Source of the DNA: Urechis unicinctus
Taxonomy: Eukaryota; Annelida; Polychaeta; Xenopneusta; Urechidae
Direction: 5' to 3'
DNA: 64,000 bases
Assembly: GCA_034190875.2 (NCBI GenBank)
Contig: CM067358.1
Location: 45,674,757-45,738,756, forward strand
Shown here: positions 1 through 14,194 of the stretch, piece after piece
How the letters are laid out: every line of letters starts with the position of its first letter
How positions within the stretch are numbered: position 1 is the stretch's first letter
The notes under the pieces: generated by a model
Database searches by the model: none
Seen by the model: the letters and a program-made list of their open reading frames with translations, nothing else
What the model was told of the DNA's origin: nothing
Program-made: the position numbers and the translations under genes

Positions 1-489
1 AAATAACACAAACTTCGTTAAATGTAATGTGATTTAACTCTTACGTCCGCTGTGTATGAAGTACTCAACATGACATTTTACCATTATTTTGGCGCTGTAA
101 AAAGATTAACACAGCGATATGTTTGCGATGTCGAATGATAATATTCACAACAATACATTTTAAACCGCAAAGCGAGCAAGAGATTTCCCGAAGCAAACAC
201 AATTAACGATTGAACACTTTATTATTGAACATCTTCAGTATAAACGTTCATTTGTGGATGACATCTCTATATTCCGTCAGTTCATGATGTCATAAATCAC
301 GGTGTTTTCTCACTCGATCCCTATTCCTCCATTGTATGTTAAATGTAAGTCTGCAACTGTTTTATTAGACTGATAAGTTGGCTGTGGAGTGGAGTGGACC
401 CACATGGTTGTTGATATACAGAAGTAACGCAAAAAAATTTCCACTGTTGTTGGTGTTATCTTGTCACTAGAATTCATAATGTAGAGTTT

Positions 490-680
490 AACCCTGCTTC
501 ATGTTTTGGCTTGATAAGACCTAACTTGGGTTGATATGGCCATTCTCACAACACCAAGGTGTTTTGTGATTGATGTTTTCCAATAACAGACTGCCTTAGG
601 TAGATAAAACTTGTAATTGTCTACATGGAAACATTTAAATGCACAGTGGGTAGCATCATGAAATGGATGATACAGTTTTT
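490..680 (+). repeat. Old dispersed duplicate, copy 1 of 3
   Basis: This segment shares ordered words with 18,690-18,800 and 21,750-21,870. Examples are the block reading 'gattgatgttttccaa', the phrase 'gggtagcatcatg', and matching spacing between them. Divergence is high and indels are common, so it was duplicated long ago. It has no coding signal. Confidence 0.45.
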
Positions 681-1024
681 TTCTGATTATAATAGTGGTT
701 TAATAAACGCGAATATTAAAATGGCCGAGATCTGGGCTGTGAGGTAAACAGATAACCTTCAGCAAGTACAATGTCGCATATGTCGTCGAAAGATTTAGTT
801 AAGACAATACGCACAATACATAAGCGCTACAAACGCAAACGTAATCACGTAATAGATTGACTTGGTTGATGTTACCATCTTAGTAAAGTGTAAGTAATTA
901 TTTACAGAATGCAAGCTTAGTACCCATCCGAATGTATTTCCTCCTTTTTCCAATTGATCCTATAAGGCGGCTGCTCAATAGTACCTTTCTGGACTTTCGT
1001 CCCAGTGGCGTTTGTTTCGCGGCC

Positions 1025-1140
1025 CTGTCTGTGTCAAGTGGGCGCTGGCACTTAAAACGAGATGTCCAAGCATCACCATCATCCTGATACATCACCGTCG
1101 CGATATCACATTTGTTGAAAGTGACATAAAACACCAATAT
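1025..1140 (+). repeat. Old duplicate of 9,205-9,310
   Basis: Both segments contain 'ggcgct' followed by 'tccaarcatcac', then a 'catcatcctgat/ccctcatccatcat' stretch and a similar tail ending near 'ttgttgaaa/ttgttaaaa'. Similarity is visible but weak. Confidence 0.3.
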
Positions 1141-3870
1141 TACCATTACCAATAACTCTCTCTCCCTCTTTCTCATAGATCAAATATCTCAAATTTCCGT
1201 TGGCAGTTATTATTGAAGGCGTCTATAACATTTACGATTATCATTTTTACGGTTCAGAAGGCGTTACACACCAGCAGAGACAATTGTACTCATGATTAAC
1301 ATATAGGTTGTGGTTTTATATCCCGCGGGAGCAAAGAATAAAGGCAGTAGGTTATTGATAACATATTCATATTCAAGGTTGTTGTGGCCGTAATGTATAA
1401 CAAGATTTGTTGAAAGGGACTTCCAGTTAAAAAAAAAACAAGCTCATATTTTCATCGTCAGATAAAAGCCTATTGTCTAATTGTTATGCTCGGCTGGTGA
1501 CACATTGTGTTAGGTCTGGCATAATCGTTGCCACGCACAGGTGTTCATTTGGTCTACATGAATAAAGGTCTCGATTAATACGAAAGCCCTAAGCTAACAT
1601 TATCTTTAATATTCAAAGAGCTTTTGTACATCCTTAAAAATGGTTGTTGTTACAAGTATTTCTCCTATCGCATTCAGAGAAGAGGCCGAATGCCCAAATG
1701 CATTCACTCACGGCTTTTTCTTGTACCAGAGATTGCACACTGATATGACATGTATTTGCGAAAAAACATCGCTTATAACTATTGCTTATGTCACTCCATT
1801 TCGCCTCAAGCAGATCAAACTTGAGAATGCTGGGGAAGGATTCAGCTCCCCACCATTGCGTTGCCAGGTTTAGCGTCGCCCATAGCCTGTTTTTCACACT
1901 TCTTGACAGCATGGCGTGGCGACGCAGTTCACACCTGGTCGCCGGCTTTGTGTTGTTCATGCACTCTCTTCGGGTTTTACAAATATAGAAATAAATTCAA
2001 AGCAGCCGTTGCCAAACCCACAGAAAGCACCTCAGTGTAGCGGCAAGAGATACAATAGGTGGGGATTTTACTTTGCGGCTATTGTGGCTGCATATCACAG
2101 CTGGCGTGAGTTTAAGAAAATGTTAAAAAGTAATAAATATACAAATATCAATGTTCTAATAAAATACCATGTGACCAAATAAATGTAATGAATGGCTGCA
2201 TTCTAAATATATTAGAATGATCTTGCAGATAAATGTAGGTGTTTGTTGGTTTGTGTATGATAATCCTGGTGTTATGCAATTACCTATTTCATGATTGTTC
2301 TGTTGCTCTGATGAGCATGAGATGTAGATAGTGAAATCAAGAAACGTCCAGATGAAACACTGAACAATAAATTGATAAGTTAAGAAATGTTTTCAGTAAT
2401 TCAGTTTGCTTTACTGAGTAGATAATGGTGTGCTTAATTATACAGAATGGTCTTATCAATTGACTTCTTTGCTCAGACTTACTCTGAGATTAAGTTCAGC
2501 TGAAGGTAACATCATGACAATTTAGGTGACATCGCTTTAATCTCAATGCGCAATTAGGTTCTCAATTGGAGCTCGACCGCGTAGTGATCGCATGTTAAGA
2601 TACAACATACAAAAGATACGTGTAACATTCATGCAATGTAACACTTCTGCAACATGTAGGCTTCGTTAGTAAGATCGCGGTACCACGCTATGAACAATAG
2701 GCGGTACCTTCTAATCCATTCTCCGTACCGAGGATGGTCGGCCCTTTATACAGCACCAGTGAATCGATCGACAATCTTACCATGTTAGTTACCCCAACTT
2801 TGAGTATTCGCTTTATGACGTACAAACTTGGTTTAACAACAAATTAGAGCGATTCTTCTTACCCAATCAATCAATCCTGTCTTACATTGTTTAGCAGCAA
2901 ATCGGTATCAGGGTTCGTGTCTGGATTCGCACGCTATTCGGTGTCATTAGAATTGGTTTTTAGAGCTTGAACATTTAATATATGAGACCTCCTGTGTCAC
3001 AGTAAGCAATTTTTACTCGTAAATGACCACAATAGCCAAGCAACTACACTCCAACCTACAAACCATCCAATGCTGCGACAAATAAAGCTATTTATCTAAG
3101 AGCACAAATAAAAACGCACAAATTAGACGCATGTAAAACTGCGTAGTGTCTATTGATCACACTGTATTGGAGTCATCGTTATCATTATGTTTGTGCATCA
3201 TAATGTTTGAACGTGATGATATACGCACACACACATTCTCTCATTCATAAAATCATTTTTGGACAACTCCAGTCGTCGCCTGGGCGAAGGTTTTGCGCTC
3301 AGAATACCTTCAACGGAAAGTTAAATTATGCTCGGGGTAAAAACCACGATGTAAGCTGGTTTATCTATCGATTCCGTGAAAACAGGTCACTTATAGTTAT
3401 ATAAGGAATCGTGACATTATCTTGATCAGCATATAAATGAATCAGATGCGCTTTTTTCAGATGGCCATATAGCATCTGGCTCTGAGGGATTATTGGAGTA
3501 TATCTAACTGATGCAATCTCCCATTTTTAACTTTACAGCAGTTGCAGAACCATGTCGGGTAAATACCCCATTTATAAGTCGATTACAACCCGGCGCATAT
3601 TCCAAAATACTATTAAAGCAGTTGTCAGATTCTTTTGGCTCCTGAGATCCCCATGTCAAATCCACATCCGAACTGCAAACACTTTGTGATCAAGCTATTT
3701 TAAAATAATGTGTGCATTAAGATAGTTGCAGGCCACGAAAGTTTAAAAGATTGTTCTTTGTATCTCTTGCTGCCGTCTGCTATCTTCATATCGCTATCAC
3801 TTGTTGGGACCTCCTTGACCCTCAGCCTCACTAGTGTTTCTGCCGTCTTAGAGAGCTCTTTTTGCCACCC

Positions 3871-3916
3871 CCAGGCCATTCCCTTTTCTTTTTCCAGGCC
3901 ATTCCCTTTTCTTTCC
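3871..3916 (+). repeat. 23-bp direct duplication, two copies
   Basis: The motif beginning 'ccaggccattcccttttctt' occurs at 3,871 and again at 3,894. It lies in a pyrimidine-rich tract just upstream of the G-rich run at 3,994. Confidence 0.8.
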
Positions 3917-3993
3917 TGTATCGCCTCACCTTACCTACTTTCTCCTCTCTCTTTCGACAGCCCTATTGCGTACGTCCTCTTACTTATCGCCCT

Positions 3994-4023
3994 TCGGGAG
4001 GGGGAGGGAGGGGGGGGGGGGGC
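3994..4023 (+). repeat. G-rich run, possible G-quadruplex
   Basis: A run of almost pure G, interrupted by single A residues, ends in an unbroken G tract before 'cgg'. It contains at least four runs of three or more G with one-base loops, which fits the usual sequence rule for a G-quadruplex. The opposite strand upstream is pyrimidine-rich. Confidence 0.6.
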
Positions 4024-6534
4024 GGTCGAGTGCCAATTATACAGGCGCGTACTGCAGGCATAAAGCTGTCTGTAAAGAAAAGTCTTTGGTCTGGTCACTC
4101 TTTGGTAGATGGTCAAGAGGGCCGTAAAGGATGCGCGTCCATCACAAGAGACCTCATTTGTTTTCATTGTAAACTTGGCTGAAATATGTGGCGTTGGCAG
4201 TAATTGAGGCCAACAACAGTTGACTGGTATACAATTATCTTAAACGTGTTTAATGTGAGTCAGTCGGATGACTGAAAGTAGGAGATATTGGTGATTGACA
4301 ATTTCATTATGTCTCAGTATAGCTAAATTACTGTCAAAAGACTAATCGAATGAACATATTGAAATTTTAATTACGTCGTTCTTAACTTTTTCCATTTTGG
4401 AATTTCCCGTCTGTGATATCAATCACCAAAACGATGGCTCGCCTACATATTTCATTCGACTTTCCACCCCATTAACAGATTAACAATAAATATTATATGA
4501 TACATCCTGCAAGGCATTTTGCCAAATTTTAGATTAGCAAAAAGCCCACTCGGTAAAACTAGCCGAGAGACTCCACCACACAGACAGTTGACCTTAGGCC
4601 TTTAGAGGTTTTGCAACTTTAATTAGCTGCACATGTATTGATACAAATAGCCTCTCACTTAAGCATGGAACACTGGCTTAACGCAGGACTCTCACCTGCT
4701 CATTGGCATTTAGATTTCGATATTTCACTAACAGGTAAGATGGGGCCATGCATTTCACTCTTCGCATCATCTAAATGTTAATAACTAAGTATAAATGCTT
4801 CTACTTCCGTGACATTATGCGTGTAAGCTGGCTTCGTTAAACACTGATAGAGGGATGGCTAACACAAACCGTGGAAATTAATTTTCATCATTTTTGGATT
4901 AAGCGACGTTGGATCGAATACGATTTATGATGGTTGTAGTCATTCCTGCTTATTGTGCCTGCTTGTTATAAATGCCTGACTGACAATAATCCGAGATGAC
5001 TATATCAGAATTAGTCATGTTGCTGAAAAAATACCTATTTGCATACTTTGCCTCCCATGTATACTGTTTTTCTTGGCGGGTGGAGCCTGGAATCGACCCT
5101 TTTGTTAATGAAATAAAGACTCGCGGATTCTATCAGCGACTGTGTACCCATCTCTAGCTGTATCACCGCCCCGTCTCTTTATTGTTGATATTCATTGGTT
5201 TTGTCAACGGGTACTAACATTATTATTTTCTATAGAAATTGCTGTCAATGCGAGATGCTGAGAGCATAATGGTGGTTATCAAATTAGACGTCCTTTGTAT
5301 GAGCGCTCAGCAGAGGCCCCACCTCACTACCACATCATTCAATATATATGATGGGGCACCGACAAAACACACGGCATGGTGGGTCTCTCTGCACATATCT
5401 CATCAATACATAAAACGAGATTGTGAGCATTACAGCTGCATATTATGATAATTGCAACCATGCTTCAAGGGATGAACTCAACATTTTTGCGATTTATTTT
5501 AGTGTTTTTGAGTCAAAGCGAGATAGGCAAAGAAAGTAAAGTGACGAAACGGCTGAACTTGCAAAAATCATTGCATCCTCAGATTGATTTATCTGAATAA
5601 ATATAATACACAGTATGGTACGCTGATACTCCTGGAGAATGATGATATAACAATACAATTATTATCTGATAGATATACTTATTTTAAATGTTTGTCGACC
5701 AATTTCTCTATACACTGCACTACCGCCATCTATCATGATTGCCATACGAAAGCACAAATATGTTCAGTTTGGTGTATATATTTACGCAGATCTTTGCCGA
5801 GTTCTAAATGATGTAGCTGACGCTTATCTGCTGGATTGACGCCATGCTCAACCAATGCATATGGCATTATTTCATTATTTAACTAAATGACCATCAATTT
5901 AAAAAGTCTTATCAAGCTCATTGATATTTCTGGCATTATTGATGGTTGTTATATGTCTGTATCACAAAAACGAATGATCCCGAATCAAGGACTGCTTCCC
6001 GGAGACACAAGGGCCGTGAGGTCTTGATCGCCATCTTGTATTTGTTGGTCTGTTAGTAAACGACGCCGCTTATAATCTAGTGCAGTTTCATTTGTGCGAC
6101 CAGCTCAAGCTTATAACAATGTTGTGGTCAATGGATGCATTGCCATTACAGTTACATTCGATTGTGTAATATTATAACATCATTTGAGGGGCACATGAAG
6201 CAAGGTAATGATTCGATCCCTGGAAATATTTTTAATACAATATATGATGCTGATATGGCGAAAGAGAGTTAAGTCAAATATTTTTCGCCTGTTTGCAACT
6301 TTATCAGTAATTGAATGTAAACGCAGTAGATGGTAATTTAACCACTTTATTTCAACCACAATGATTGTCTTTGATGCTCGATTTTCATTCTCCATTTCAT
6401 GCATTCCTATTTCTCCGTATCCAATTATGTTAAGATCGGTCCAGGCAGACAGTTGCACAATAGAAATAAGGCCTCATTGATCTACTTATTCACAAAATGA
6501 AGATTACACCAAAGGCGTCGTCTATTGGGGAGAT

Positions 6535-6545
6535 GGGGGGGGGGG
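6535..6545 (+). repeat. G11 homopolymer
   Basis: An unbroken run of eleven G, preceded by 'ggggagat'. No gene is nearby. Confidence 0.8.
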
Positions 6546-7124
6546 TGTTGAACAAATGTATTTCTGTCAATGTAATTGCACAATAACGCGTATTTGTTGA
6601 CCTAGTGCGTGATGTGTTGTGACTGGCGAGATAGTGAAAATATTATTGCATTTGGTCGCTGACTCCAAAACAATATAATCACTGCCCTTACCCATAATAC
6701 ATTCACAAGAAAGCCAAATAACGCTTAGGAAACCAGCGGTCAGAGTTAGGCGTCGCCTCAGCAAAATGTTCTGTGTATTTTTATAGAAACTAATATTAAC
6801 TTTTATTTCATGAGCTTCAGTGGCGGGTACGGGGTAGTACCCTGTTAAACATTATTTAAGTAAGTTCATTTTGAGAGAAGGAGCACAAGCAAAAAACTCA
6901 TTCAAATATATAACTTTCCACGCAGACGGTTATTTTAGCAAAAAAATCAGAAAAGAGAAACATTGAGAGCAATTGCCACCACTTTGGCGACGAATGCTCA
7001 CCTGACAATACGTGTGGTATTGATTGCTAATATATGAGGTGTGTTCAGCTTTAACATAAAAGTCAAGACCAGACAATTAAAGTTCGGACTATTATGACTA
7101 ACACTCCGGCGTCTATGCTGTCTC

Positions 7125-7380
7125 TATTGTAATTCAACAACCTCAGACAGATGTTATCATTTGTAATATTTTATGAAGTATTTAGCCGTTTATAGATTAG
7201 CTTATGTTAGAGTAATGTTACAGCAAAAACAACGTCGAAACCCAAATTGTTCTTATTTTTGCATTTTGTTTGATATGGCTTGTGTTAGAGGGCAAAATAC
7301 ACTGAATGGATTGTTTGTCCACAGTGGTTCACTAAGTTAATGGAGATGGCAAACCTCGAAGCTACAACAGGATAAAAGTT
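7125..7380 (+). repeat. Old dispersed duplicate (with 10.6 and 20.6 kb)
   Basis: The 5' part matches 10,608-10,800: 'aattcaac', then a spaced 'cagactatcac/cagatgttatca', then 'aacgtcgaaacccaaa' against 'gacgtcgaggcccaaa', then 'ttgcattttgt'. The 3' part matches 20,660-20,770: 'ggattg', 'cacagtggttcacta' against 'cacagtggctcatta', and a shared 'aacctcga/aatctcga' block. It is non-coding. Confidence 0.5.
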
Positions 7381-10300
7381 TGCTATGATGGTGCATTCTA
7401 CAGCCGTTAGGCCGGACAAGTCGCTGCATATTCAGTCGATATATTCACTTCCATGTCCTAATTTTGGGTACAGGTTACGGTAGAAGAGATACAGAGGCTA
7501 AATAATCTTCGCCCGAGAGGCCGTATATTGCTATAAGATGTGGAAAAAGATCAAGATTTATATAATATTTCTGATCGACAACAACCAAGATAGCATTCAA
7601 ACAATGAATGCTAGTACAAACAGTGGTGCTTGAGCTATGCGTGTTCAACAATCTACTGTGGGAAACAATTTCTCTGTAACTCTTGTTCAATATTTGCTTA
7701 TAAGAGGGCACTTCCACACTCTCTTTATCATGTTGGTCTTTTATATGCATTGACTTCATTGGAGAGGTTGCAGCAGATGTAAAAATAACTGCTCTGTTCG
7801 GTGAGTGTCGACGACATTGCTATTGTCCGCGTATTATTGCCCATTAGCACATTGTGTCATTTAAGTCATTACAAAGATGAATGTTTATGAATGATTCAGG
7901 CATCCACGGCATCAAGCTGTACTCCTGGCGTTCATTATATTCAGAAAAGTTATAAATCGTATTACTTGAACAGCGCTCACTAAGTGCCATTGTCCACATT
8001 GCACAGACCTTTTGCCCAGACCATAATGCAAAACAAACGCCGTTGGAAAGAAGGTCTGGCCCAAAAGTGTGTCGTTCAGACAAACGGAATTGTGATTACG
8101 AAAAACATCGTCAATATTTATTTCCTTTATATTTGCATACCATAACAATTCCCATTAATCGCAAGAGCCTTGTCTGCATCACATCCAAGAGATGGGCTTT
8201 TGCGTTTTGCTGCAACCCTCGAAAACATTGCCTCTATAAAAGTCATATTACGGCAAATGTAGTACCATTTATCTAGTATCTTGGCTCCCTCAAAACATTG
8301 TGACTTAATGCTTTCCCGGCTCATGTTTCACCACACCAAGGCTTCTAGTGGCGATTGGAACTAGCATTAAAAACAGCGTTCATGTATGTCTCCATTAAAC
8401 ACGCACCTGCGCCAGACCGTCGATGTAGCCGATGCTTTCGATAATGTGCGCAAAAACAGCAACATATGGTGCCTTTCTGATTTCACAGAAAGCCAAATTG
8501 TTAGAAGAGATATTGAACTTACCATGCTTGCTAGATTTTATTTACAGCAAATGCACAAGTTCCTCTGCAGCCAGATATTTCAACGGAAACATTCTTTCAA
8601 AAGAAACGCAGAGGTTAACTACCACCATGACAGAAACAAAACCTTCAATTCCAGGTAAAATAACAATGAGTAGAAGGAGAATAGATTTCATTATCCCATA
8701 GGTCTCTTATATTCAGAAATGTGTTCAATTATCGTAAGCCGCTTCAAATGGCGAAGACATTTTGCGAACAGAGTGAGAACACAACATTATTATTTTGCGT
8801 AAAGACAAATACATTTCTGGTCAAGACGTGACTATTTATATAACCTTTTTCTCAACAGTATTTGGCGCCTAGTCTGTGCAGTCATCCAAAAAGCTGCACA
8901 TCAAAGTAAAGCCTTCCGAGGCAATTAATTCAGTTATCAAGAGAGGCTTCTGGTGAACGGTCGTTATTGCTTATCGCGTGTATAGCGGCGATTGTTATGC
9001 AAATGATTTTAATATTTGTAAGACGGCAGGTATAATGTGCCTTTACCACTTCATTAATTAACATATATGTTAACTGTTAAATTATACCCTATGGACTCAA
9101 ATATTGATTTGGCGCCATGTGGATATTGTTGATCTTATAACATATCGAAATACTTTGTCATAGGTGTCCGATTACATTATGTGATCGAATTATGTTATCT
9201 AATTATTCAGGGCTTAGACCCACAGGCGCTATCCAAACATCACAATCACCCTCATCCATCATCGTTCCGAAATTACCTCATTGTTAAAACTAGCGTTTAA
9301 ATGAAGTATTTCATATCAATTTTAAATAAATATTGATCGTCTGTTACAGAAAATTCTACAAAAGAAAGATATCTAATCATCAGACAAAGTAACACATTAA
9401 ATGCTATCACTATGGAATATGAACTCGGGAAGCCCTTTTATACAGTAGTGTTATCAGTAAAGCTGTAAAACTGATGCATGGCAGCCACGACTGTTGGCAC
9501 GGTGCCGGGTACTTGGTGTTCTATGCGCTCCCCTTTACACGATTAAGGCAGTAAACGGCTTTTTATTGTTCGTCATATATATGTCACTGTAATAACTCTG
9601 CTAGGAAATGAAACTATAGAAACAGTTATATCATGTTAAATTGGGGGTATATTTTTAAAAGTTAGGTATTCATTAGATGATATGGTGCGGCAAATGGATG
9701 AAATTACATCCCCGACCCTTTAAAAGCGGTTTATTGGGAAAGGGCTATACTGATGAATGCTTGGGGATAGGCAAGTTAATCAGCCGGTCAACTGCTTCAA
9801 ATAAATGCACATTTAAATGCTGCAGACGTCTATCTGTTATTGCAGTCGATTGATCAAACGGATGGCTAAAGGCAGATTAGTCAAGCATTATTGAAGAACG
9901 AAGGAAGAATAATGCTGAGCTAAGGTTGGCAGACTATCGAATTAAACCAGTTCTACAGTTGTCTAACCTCACGAGTTAAATTCAGTTACAGAACAGATTC
10001 CCATGGCAATCAGCTACTTAAGGACTTCGCCCATACAAGTGACCAATGTACAAATATGCAGACGAATTCGATAATGCTTGAACATTCTGGTGCAATATAA
10101 CTTAAATCATCAGCTAACATATTCGTTTAGTGCAGTGACATTGATCATCGACCCGCATGGAATCAATGTTACATTACCCCGCTTCCTCATCATTCTTCAG
10201 CCCGCATCTAGTGCGATTGCTATAATTCCCAAGGCGCATTAATAACACAAACGTACAGCGGTACAAAGCAGTGTTTCACCTCAAATGAACAGATAGAATC

Positions 10301-10607
10301 GTTGCTTTTGTGAATATCAAATGTACACGTTTATGGCTAGTATTGATCAAAATAATCACAGCCTGATCCATAAAGTACATAAGGCACCTAATAAAATAAT
10401 TACAAAGTGTATTGACGACTTTGTCAATTTATTGCAACTTTCAAGCAATAATCATTGTTGTCAACTTAATTCGGCCAATAACATTGTTTTGGGACTCATT
10501 GCAATTGCGCTTGCAGAGTTGACGAAGGCAGAACAACGACAAATAGATAATAACACATGGTGATATAGGGCAAGACCATACCAGCGTGAAGTGTAGATCG
10601 GGTTATC

Positions 10608-10800
10608 TTCAGAAATTCAACCCATTGGTTGTTTGTCAGACTATCACATGTACGGCTGTCATTACTGTGATGTGTTTGCGACGTATGTGGCTTCTTATAA
10701 ATCAGTTTATGGAAGAGTGCTTCGTAACAATGAAAGCGACGTCGAGGCCCAAAGTGTTTTTTTTTTGCATTTTGTCCTTTAGAATGTATAATATTCTATT
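10608..10800 (+). repeat. Old dispersed duplicate of 7,125-7,330
   Basis: See the 7,125 copy for shared words. A T10 run here replaces a shorter T tract in the other copy. The overlapping short frames are interrupted in the partner copy, so no gene is called. Confidence 0.5.
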
Positions 10801-11704
10801 GTATTTTGGCTGTATCAATTTAAACAAAAGCAAAATTGCCAGCACATATTTGGCGGACGGATATAGATAATTAGTATTGTATGACATGAGTATGTACGGT
10901 CGCTATATTGTAGTTAGAATGTCGGGAAATAGCTGTTGGTGAGGAAAGCAGCTGCTTTTACATTAATTGTGTTTCTTGTGAAACGAGGCATTTGCCTTTT
11001 ATAGCATCATCGATAATCCAAAATTACTTCCCTGCACTCTACATCAGCAACCGACTGAATTCGAACAATGCTTTCTGAAATGTTTTTACCTTACCACAAA
11101 AACATTTTGCTGCATACGTCGCAGCTAAAATAGTACATTTGCTAATTCCGAACAGCATGGTTTTATCTGCTGACCGCACCTTGTGTCCATCAACCTTTGC
11201 TAACAGAACCTATAGGCTTTATGTGAAGCATACTTATCCAGCCAGCATATAAAGCAGAGGCCGTTTGATCATATGTGTAGATATTTTGTTTGATTGATGT
11301 AATGTGCACTCGCAAGATAATCGTGGTATCCATCATAACCTAACAGTGTCTCTCTATGCCAATATTGCAAATGCATCATGCTGAAGTGTCAGGGAGCGGT
11401 GCAAATCAAATAAGGCGTCCATGTTTGCACCAATTTCAATCAATGTGGTACCATCTCATTTGATATAGTAACAGCAGCCATCAGCACATGTGAAAACATT
11501 ATGGAACTAATTATCGAAGACGACGACGTCGTTCCATCCTTTGTGGTACTTGTAGTGTTTAATTAACCACCAATAATGGAGCTAAGGCAAGCATTTGAGT
11601 TCGATCAAAATCATTAAAATGTCGATACGAAGCTTACCTATCCTTCCGCATAATTAAGTCTATTGAGAGTAATCTGGCCATGGCTCAGTGTAGTCATATA
11701 TGGT

Positions 11705-11860
<156 letters not shown>

Positions 11861-13316
11861 CTGCACTATGGCTCTTGATATCTAGCTCTGTGTATGAGCT
11901 TAGGTAACTGCAGTTTAGTTCTTAATGTCATTTAATGCGGAGCTACAAACTCTGCCAGTTTGTTTGGTGGCCCAAAACCTATCGTTGGCGCCACCAAGCA
12001 TGCAATTATAGTGAACCAAAATATTATTTAGTCTCCCAAACCTCATAAATAATCAAATTATTGGCTTTTAATATACGGTGGTCATTACTAGAAAATTTCC
12101 AATTACAAGCTGAAGAACCTCACAATGTAAGGTTGCCGTAGCATTGCCATACAAGATAGAGACTTTTGATGACTGGCGTCTGGTATCTTAAAATGTTTCT
12201 GAGTAGTCCTCCGTGCTAAACGTTAAAGCCACAGCCTTTTACTGAGTAGCCATGCCAATTTGACATAAACTACATGTAATGATCACCGAGATATTGCCTG
12301 GCAAACCCTACCTGAATGCGTCAGAGTAAATGTGTGAAAAAGCCAATGATAGTCGGTAACAGGGATGTGAACTCACATTTGGCAGGTCGATATGCTAAAG
12401 TGTGATGTCACATCGCCGATAACGGTCTAAACTGGCTCCTCATTAACACATTTTTGTCTCGGATGCAATATCTCCGTGTCTCCGAATCGTATAAATATCA
12501 AACTTACATAGTTATTAGGAGAATCAACGTGGCTATAGCATATCTTAAAACAATTTCAAGGACGAAATGCAAGGCACCAAAAGCCTTATCTTGTATAGCA
12601 GTTATATAGGTTCCTGTTGTTGAAGCCTGTCTGGCTGTTTTCGCACCTTTTTGCGAGCGCAAGATCGGTGGGGATCATGACGAAATCACTTTGCAGCCCT
12701 TTACAAACTTAAACAGGGTATCTGCAGTCGCTTAATACCAGACAAGGTCTGGACTAATTACCTTCATGTCGAACGTCGCGTCGTGACTTCCTGACACGTT
12801 TAAGGCGCGTGGCCCCTCGCGCTACAGCTTTCATTAAGCCTGTCTAATTTCCTGACGTTTAATATCTTTATAAATTAGGCACTGACAGCCGCAATCATCA
12901 ATACAAATTATGACAATCGACGGACACATATCACCTGATAAATGCACGCTCTCCGATTTGCAACAAATAATGCGTGCAAATTCGATAAACCATACGATCT
13001 TATCCAATACGCCATATTTTGGTCGTATACAACATTTTATGGATGCGGGCAGTTTATATGATGTTGGTGAAATGTTCCGCAAAAGAATTTCAATTTATAT
13101 GATAAACAAGCTTGTAATAAGAATTTATCTATCTCAGCGTCCGCAAAGAAGTCAGCTAGCGTTAAAATGCGCATCTTGTTAGTGATCATATTTACTCGTA
13201 TTTATAGCCCATTCTAAAGCAATCAAATACTGTCCACAAGTAATATCAATAGTGTATCAACAAAGTTATGCGTGTTTGCTGAAATTTGCCTTATAAAGAC
13301 ACGTTGTACAACAATA
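11861..13316. other. Gene-free DNA between two (TA)n arrays
   Basis: Only short overlapping frames on both strands occur, none over 90 codons and none resembling a known protein. I see no RNA gene, inverted-repeat element or simple repeat here. Confidence 0.55.
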
Positions 13317-13336
13317 TCTTTATATATATATATTGC

Positions 13337-13412
<76 letters not shown>

Positions 13413-13421
13413 ATATATATA

Positions 13422-13476
<55 letters not shown>

Positions 13477-13537
13477 GGGCACGAAAGGTTGGTTTTATAT
13501 GTCTTGACCTATATATATATACGAAGAATAAGTGGCA

Positions 13538-13570
<33 letters not shown>

Positions 13571-13575
13571 CGTAC
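13317..13575. repeat. (TA)n microsatellite, compound
   Basis: A TA array runs from about 13,317 to 13,477 with 'tctata' interruptions. A 60-bp spacer follows, then a second TA array at about 13,539-13,569. Interrupted units point to an older array that has begun to decay. Confidence 0.95.
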
Positions 13576-14018
13576 TTGGGATCTACACTTTCGCAGAACG
13601 GGGGAAGGGAATTACTTAGGGTCTATATATGGGCACATATGTGCAGCAGCCGGCGGTTGCAGAAAACATAGTCATGATTAGTTGGGGAGGCGAATATTGG
13701 TGCAGGTTAATGGATGCAACCCCAATGTAAGATGCCATAGATAGTTAAGAGCATTAAAGAACAGTCAATTGGATGCTACCAAGTCGATGATTCTTTACCC
13801 AGCGATTTCAGATTATTTATTGTTTGAAGCGTCTTTTCATAAGATCACAATGAAACAGTCAAAAAGCAGTTTTCACATATAATAACATATGAGATGTTGC
13901 ACATGCTTCAAAGAAAAAGAAAAATCGAAGCTTTTGAGGATACCAATCATGCAAATCTATAGCTAGCAGTGATTTGTACATTCATTTCATGAAACATAAA
14001 GCTAATAAGGCGCCTTAA

Positions 14019-14032
14019 AGTGCCTATCGCAC
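14019..14032 (+). repeat. Left terminal inverted repeat of the THAP element
   Basis: This 14-bp sequence matches the reverse complement of 16,784-16,797 at 13 of 14 positions. It directly follows TTAA. Extending outward through the flank gives 16 of 18 matches in total, the mismatches being transitions. Both ends also have 'ataggtactt' a short way inside: 14,036 on the left, and near 16,729 on the right in the same orientation. Confidence 0.6.
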
Positions 14033-14194
14033 GGTTATAGGTACTTCTCTGAAATCAATTCATAATGTGATCAATAAACTCAAACTGGTCCAATAACCGT
14101 CGCATCTGATCAGTTAAGGCCAAAATTTGATAAAATGTCAGTTCAAATTAGCGCGCCTGACAAAAAACTGCTGCAGCCATTATCTAGGTCAACC

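Larger units (their letters stand above)
1..11704. other. Gene-free AT-rich DNA with diverged repeats
   Basis: No open frame over about 95 codons occurs, and none resembles a known domain or has convincing splice borders. The stretch holds two G-rich runs, a short 23-bp duplication near 3,871, and several segments that recur in diverged form elsewhere in the window (near 490-680, 1,025-1,140, 7,125-7,380, 9,205-9,310, 9,560-9,660 and 10,608-10,800). I see no RNA gene or promoter that I can support. Confidence 0.6.

Noticed and set aside
1634-1960. 108-codon - strand frame overlapping + strand frames
   Set aside because: Several overlapping frames on both strands, no splice support and no recognised motif.
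3710-4182. Ser/Leu/Pro-rich frames of 117 and 106 codons
   Set aside because: They run through a pyrimidine-rich tract and a G homopolymer and look like products of low-complexity sequence.
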